A DNA stretch of 9,170 nt. Origin: Gammaproteobacteria bacterium UBA4421 (GTDB taxonomy: Bacteria; Pseudomonadota; Gammaproteobacteria; Pseudomonadales; Azotimanducaceae). Positions 5,551 to 9,170 of this stretch are shown here, one piece after another. Position numbers and translations under genes: made by a program. The stretch is from NCBI GenBank assembly GCA_002389675.1, contig DGQF01000049.1:1-9170 (forward strand), read 5' to 3'. Positions within the stretch are counted from its first letter, which is position 1, and each line of letters begins with the position of its first letter. The notes under the pieces were generated by a model. It ran no database searches. It was not told the DNA's origin and saw only the letters and a program-made list of their open reading frames with translations.

Positions 5551-6855
5551 ATGAGGTATTCATGGTATGTGGTGTTTGTGCTGTTACTGGCGCAGACGTT
5601 TTCGTTTTTAGATCGAATGATTATGGGGCTGTTGGTCGGACCGATTCGCGATACATTCCAGATATCAGATACCCAATATAGCCTGCTGGCAGGTTTGGCA
5701 TTTTCGTTATTTTATGCGCTCATGGGGCTGCCTCTGGCCCGCATTGCGGACAGCAGAAGTCGCCGCAATCTGATTGCTGCGGGCATCGCAGTGTGGAGCT
5801 TGATGACGGCAGTTTGCGGCCTAGCTAAGGGGTTCTGGATGTTATTTGTCGCGCGCATGGGTGTGGGCGTTGGCGAGGCCACGCTGGCTCCGGGCGCCTA
5901 CTCCATGATCGCAGATTATTTCCCCAAAAGTTTGCTGGCGCGGGCGCTGTCCGTTTACATGGTGGGCGTGACGTTGGGTTCCGGTTTTGCCTATATGTTG
6001 GGCGGCGCTGTGGTGGCTTATGTAGAGAACATGCCGCAAATTGTGCTGCCCGTATTAGGGGCAATACATGGCTGGCAGCTGACATTTTTTATTGTCGGCC
6101 TGCCGGGGCTGCTGGTGGCACTGCTGATGATGCTCACCGTGCGTGAACCGCCTCGCCGTGGTTTGTCCGCGAACGATGTACAGGCCATTGCGCTGCGTGA
6201 GGTGGTCGACTATCTGTGGTCCCGGCGCCGGGCGTACGGGGGCCATATCATTGGCGTCTCGATATTTATTATGGTGGTTTATGCGCTAAATCTATGGGGC
6301 CCCACCTACCTGATTCGCACCTTTGGCTACACCCGCCCAGAGGCTGGATGGGTTTTTGGTATTGTCATGATTGTGGCGGGCACCTCTGGCTTATTGTTGG
6401 CTGGGTTTATTGCCGACAGCTGGATGAAACGGGGGGTGAACGATGCGTACGTGCGTACCATCATTGTCTCAATTGTGGGCCTTCTGCCTTGTGCTTTGAT
6501 GATGGGATTTGCCACTAGTGATGTGGTAGGAATTGCCGCTATCAGTTTGGCGGTATTCTTCTCAGCCTTTCAAGGTGGATTGTCAGGTGGCACCTTGGCC
6601 TTGATGACGCCCAACCGCATGCGTGGCCAGGCAACAGCCGTGTTTCAGTTGTTTGCCAATTTGATTGGTTTGGCACTTGGGCCAACTGTGGTGGCGATGA
6701 CCACCGACTATATCTTTGGTTATGACGCAGCCATTGGCAAATCAATTGCCCTGTGTGCGGCGGTCTTATGTCCGCTAGGGGGTTATATTTTGTGGCGCAG
6801 TTTGGCGGCGATTCGAACAGAAGTGCAAGCTCAAAACAGCGTTATGTCGGCTTAG
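5551..6855 (+). CDS. MFS transporter, Spinster-like
   Basis: A 434-residue major-facilitator protein with about 12 membrane helices. The first is at 5-25, containing the FLDR pattern common in Spinster-type and related carriers, and the last is around 398-418. Motif A between helices 2 and 3 reads GLPLARIADSRSRR (59-72). GVGEATLAPGAYSMIADYFP (106-125) is a strong hallmark of helix 4 and the following loop in this subgroup. A basic, charged loop at 196-230 divides the two halves. It probably moves the pathway substrate or a product across the inner membrane by proton coupling; direction and substrate are unknown. The start is the ATG 7 bp after the VOC stop. There is no good Shine-Dalgarno, so coupling to VOC translation is likely. 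The same frame is open upstream to 5425, but that would put about 42 non-MFS residues inside the VOC gene. Confidence 0.9.
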   Translation: MRYSWYVVFVLLLAQTFSFLDRMIMGLLVGPIRDTFQISDTQYSLLAGLAFSLFYALMGLPLARIADSRSRRNLIAAGIAVWSLMTAVCGLAKGFWMLFVARMGVGVGEATLAPGAYSMIADYFPKSLLARALSVYMVGVTLGSGFAYMLGGAVVAYVENMPQIVLPVLGAIHGWQLTFFIVGLPGLLVALLMMLTVREPPRRGLSANDVQAIALREVVDYLWSRRRAYGGHIIGVSIFIMVVYALNLWGPTYLIRTFGYTRPEAGWVFGIVMIVAGTSGLLLAGFIADSWMKRGVNDAYVRTIIVSIVGLLPCALMMGFATSDVVGIAAISLAVFFSAFQGGLSGGTLALMTPNRMRGQATAVFQLFANLIGLALGPTVVAMTTDYIFGYDAAIGKSIALCAAVLCPLGGYILWRSLAAIRTEVQAQNSVMSA

Positions 6856-8581
6856 GTAAAAACCAAACGGGCGACGTCCAGGCGCGTTCCCGTACGGTGC
6901 GGCGCGCTTGGGGAAAGTCTTCGCATCGACCCTCCGCGCGGCATTGATGTTCGCTCCAGCGCGGCGTAGGCGCCTCTAAAACACGGATATACCAAAAGGC
7001 GGGCGCGTTGGCGTCGAATTGCTCGTCGGTCCAGGCAATACACAGGTCCAGTGCACCGTCACTGTTTTTCCAGACGGTGTGCACACTTTCTTGGGTTGCC
7101 CCGTTCACCCATTGACCCTTGATGATCTCAATCTGCGTCAGGGGTGTGCGATCATAGTTGGCTTGAATGAGGAAATGTGCCTTCCGGGTGTCTTTGGGCA
7201 GCTCGCTACCCATGGCAACCCCGTGTGGCGCTTCACAGCCGATCGGTGTGTCGGCGGCGTATAGCCGAGTCCGAATCCGCGGCCCGCTGGTTGCGTATAC
7301 TTCACGATTTTTCAGGGCATTGAAAATACTCGGTCGGGTATTTTCTTCTGCCCAAACAGCCACCAAACCGCCTGGATTAAAATCAACTCGGGTCATGGCG
7401 CGGTCAAAATCACCCAAACCAAAGACTGAGCCGAGCCATTGATTTTCTTCAACAAAACCGCCGGTTGCCGCGTGGGTATCTGTTGAGGCAATGATGCCCA
7501 GCTGAAGTGGATTGCGCTGTTCTTCTGCGCTGGCGGTATAGGCTTTAAGGCCGCGCTGCAGCAATCCCCGGACATAGGTAGCGCGCATTTTTTCCCACTG
7601 TGTTTCGGTGTATTGCGCCGCGGGGGTAGGTACAGAATTGAGGGTCAAATAGCGCTCAAATGCGCAGCCCTCATCTTCGGAATTAAACTCAGGCAGGCAT
7701 TCACTGTTGCCTTTTTGCTGATGGATTTCTACTAACCGTTCGAAACGTGCGCGCAGAGACAAAAGATCGGTGGGTTCAGATTCGACATCAAAACCTTTGC
7801 CGTCACCCATGTTGGTGTTGTGGGGAATCACAATGGCCTCGCAGCCGTCCTGCTCCCTGCAGTCTTGGTCAAGCTGTTGCCACAATTGCTGTGGTGTGGG
7901 ATAGCGCAGATAGTCCAGTGCCTGGTCGGTGACGTTTGCGTTAGCGAAGATCACGTTTCGATGATTGTGGCTGAAGTCAGGGGTTGCCGACCATTCAAAA
8001 GCGGCAAAAGCCGTGAATGAACAGGGTGCGTTGGCTTGATGCGTTTGCTGCTGTATGCGGCCCCATTGTGCATCTTGTGCTCTGCGACACGCCGTTTGGT
8101 TTGATTCACATAGGGGGGTGGGCACCGGGGCGGCTTTGGTGATGGTTGGAATAACGTATTCCCCAAATACCTCTGTCCCTTGGGCGGGGTTGTTCTTTTC
8201 GGTCATGGTCTTGCAGTAATCGGCGCTCCGCCACTGTGGGTCTGTGCACATATACAGTAAGTTGAACCATTCGGCGTGGTCGGTGACTGCCATAAAATCA
8301 AGTGGGCGATCCAGTGCGACGCGTGTGCCGTCGGGCAAGACTATAGGCGCGCCTTTGGCGAACGCGTAGGCATCAGCAGGCGTTGCGTGGGTGCCGTAGC
8401 CCCAGGCGTCCAGTGAATATCCGGTGTGAACGTGTAAGTCGCCCCAGTACACCTGTTTGGCGCCGAACTGCGCGTAAGGGCATTGCCCAGCGGCGGATTG
8501 ATCTGAGTTCTGGCTGGCATAGAGCAATGTGGGCAGGAGTCCGAACACGAACGCAACAAGGAGATTGATCGACTTACACAT
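6842..8581 (-). CDS. Exported DUF3604-family protein with PHP-type metal motifs
   Basis: A 579-residue protein recognised as DUF3604. It opens with a signal peptide: MCK, a hydrophobic core to about residue 20, and a likely cut after LYA (22). There is no lipobox, so a periplasmic or secreted location is expected. The motifs follow PHP-type hydrolases: GDLHVHTGYSLDAWGYGTH (47-65, split here), VTDHAEW (99-105), IPHN with H254, and STDTHAATGG (366-375). These histidines and aspartates probably bind a metal cluster. A C-terminal beta-rich part (430-579) includes W-rich ends. The substrate of the family is not known to me; a phosphoesterase or other metal-hydrolase role is inference. The ATG at 8581 is chosen because the signal peptide starts there. 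The frame is open upstream to 8779 but would overlap the neighbouring gene and bury the signal. No clear ribosome site is seen. Its last 14 bp overlap the end of the MFS gene, tail to tail. Confidence 0.88.
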   Translation of the reverse strand: MCKSINLLVAFVFGLLPTLLYASQNSDQSAAGQCPYAQFGAKQVYWGDLHVHTGYSLDAWGYGTHATPADAYAFAKGAPIVLPDGTRVALDRPLDFMAVTDHAEWFNLLYMCTDPQWRSADYCKTMTEKNNPAQGTEVFGEYVIPTITKAAPVPTPLCESNQTACRRAQDAQWGRIQQQTHQANAPCSFTAFAAFEWSATPDFSHNHRNVIFANANVTDQALDYLRYPTPQQLWQQLDQDCREQDGCEAIVIPHNTNMGDGKGFDVESEPTDLLSLRARFERLVEIHQQKGNSECLPEFNSEDEGCAFERYLTLNSVPTPAAQYTETQWEKMRATYVRGLLQRGLKAYTASAEEQRNPLQLGIIASTDTHAATGGFVEENQWLGSVFGLGDFDRAMTRVDFNPGGLVAVWAEENTRPSIFNALKNREVYATSGPRIRTRLYAADTPIGCEAPHGVAMGSELPKDTRKAHFLIQANYDRTPLTQIEIIKGQWVNGATQESVHTVWKNSDGALDLCIAWTDEQFDANAPAFWYIRVLEAPTPRWSEHQCRAEGRCEDFPQARRTVRERAWTSPVWFLPKPT

Positions 8582-8624
8582 AATTGACCGGTGCGCGGAG
8601 CGAGTGATTGTGGCGTTGGATATG
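8582..8624. other. Gap between the GyrI-like and DUF3604 genes
   Basis: 43 bp on a shared strand. It shows no clear terminator or Shine-Dalgarno. The spacing allows co-transcription of the two genes. Confidence 0.4.
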
Positions 8625-9170
8625 TTATCCCTGCCACAAAAAAGAGTCGATAGGCAGCCAAATCGTGGGCAGTGTTTCGGGATCCCCTTGACGATATCCC
8701 GCTGGGAACATTTGAAAATGGGGGCGGTTGGCCAGTTTATAGCCAGATTGCGGGAACCAGTTATTGAGAATGGCTTCAATCAAGTCCTGCACATCGCTGG
8801 CAGATCCTCGATTGTTGAAGCGAGCATATTTGCCTCCCTGAAGCGGGTAGGCTTGCATGCCTGCGGGTAGCGTCGGTGATGCTTGGTTGGGGTTCGGGCT
8901 GACTTCAACGGTCACCCATTGATCAAAAGGCGTATCATCAGCAAAGCGCCGAGTATAGTTGGCATAGTGATTAAGGACTATAACGTCGCGGTTTAGCGGG
9001 AGCGCGTCGCCTTCGCGGCGGCGCATAAACGCCTCCCATACTTCTTGGGTTTTGCCTTGATTAAGCGTCATTGCTGTGGCGAAGCCTACCAGTTGCATAG
9101 GCTTTAAATCGATTATTTTCGCGCGCGGAAGTGTCTGCGGCTTGCCTTCCCAGTCAGTTTTCTTTGCCAC
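8625..9170 (-). CDS. GyrI-like / AraC effector-binding-domain protein, possibly 5'-truncated
   Basis: 181 codons reach the right edge of the window. The last triplet there is GTG, which could be the true start (giving AKKTDWEG) or an internal valine. From about residue 17 the protein follows the GyrI-like small-molecule-binding domain: RAKIIDLKPMQLVGF, then PFDQWVTVEVS, GMQAYPLQGGKYARF (104-118), LIEAILNNWFPQSGYKLANRP (130-150, split here) and the closing PTIWLPI. These domains bind hydrophobic or cationic ligands, either alone or behind an AraC or MerR DNA-binding domain. No helix-turn-helix is visible in the part seen. The gene ends 43 bp before the DUF3604 start on the same strand. A regulatory or ligand-sequestering role is inferred from the fold only. 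Confidence 0.8.
   Translation of the reverse strand: MAKKTDWEGKPQTLPRAKIIDLKPMQLVGFATAMTLNQGKTQEVWEAFMRRREGDALPLNRDVIVLNHYANYTRRFADDTPFDQWVTVEVSPNPNQASPTLPAGMQAYPLQGGKYARFNNRGSASDVQDLIEAILNNWFPQSGYKLANRPHFQMFPAGYRQGDPETLPTIWLPIDSFLWQG

Noticed and set aside
6881..6910. GC-rich GGCGCG...GCGCGC stretch near the MFS/DUF3604 end
   Set aside because: It lies inside DUF3604 coding sequence, the arms are poor and there is no T-run, so it is not a terminator.
8618..8630. GGATA-TGT-TATCC inverted repeat at the end of the GyrI-like gene
   Set aside because: Only 5 bp per arm and partly coding; expected by chance in a window of this size.
8582..8779. Upstream extension of the DUF3604 frame
   Set aside because: It would overlap the GyrI-like gene by 155 bp and place about 66 unrelated residues before a clear signal peptide starting at 8581.

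Overview
The window looks like a stretch of a proteobacterial chromosome of moderate GC content with tightly packed genes, ATGA-type and abutting gene junctions, and some GTG starts. The protein types suggest a free-living, possibly marine, gammaproteobacterium, but this is an inference from gene content, not from a marker gene. There are nine protein genes and one partial gene at the left edge. No RNA genes, insertion sequences, CRISPR arrays or phage genes were seen.

Left part (1-2950, minus strand): a compact operon reading leftwards. Its order of transcription is an alpha/beta hydrolase, a MarR-type regulator, an enolase-superfamily enzyme very like D(-)-tartrate dehydratase, and a ketopantoate-reductase-family protein cut by the window edge. 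The junctions are 0, 57 and 1 bp.

Middle (2951-3067): a divergent control region. A perfect AATCAA-N6-TTGATT inverted repeat sits on the predicted -35 box of the rightward promoter, and its centre is the best -10 box of the leftward promoter. This is the layout expected for an operator of the MarR protein encoded in the left operon. Two further 10-bp palindromes and a spaced direct repeat lie in the rightward leader.

Right of it (3068-6855, plus strand): a second operon. It encodes an acyl-CoA-dehydrogenase-fold flavin monooxygenase (HsaA/HpaH/DszC type), a carboxymuconolactone-decarboxylase-like protein, a single-domain vicinal-oxygen-chelate (VOC) protein with a His/His/Glu metal site, and a 12-helix MFS transporter. 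Together the two operons look like one regulated catabolic unit. Uptake (MFS), hydroxylation (monooxygenase), possible ring opening or isomerisation (VOC and CMD proteins), hydrolysis (alpha/beta hydrolase) and hydroxy-acid processing (tartrate-dehydratase-like plus PanE-like) would be controlled by MarR. The substrate is unknown, and I do not recognise this exact gene set as a described pathway. No flavin reductase for the monooxygenase is seen here.

Right end (6842-9170, minus strand): a separate pair, a GyrI-like effector-binding-domain protein followed by an exported DUF3604 protein with PHP-type metal motifs. The DUF3604 gene ends tail to tail with the MFS gene and overlaps it by 14 bp.
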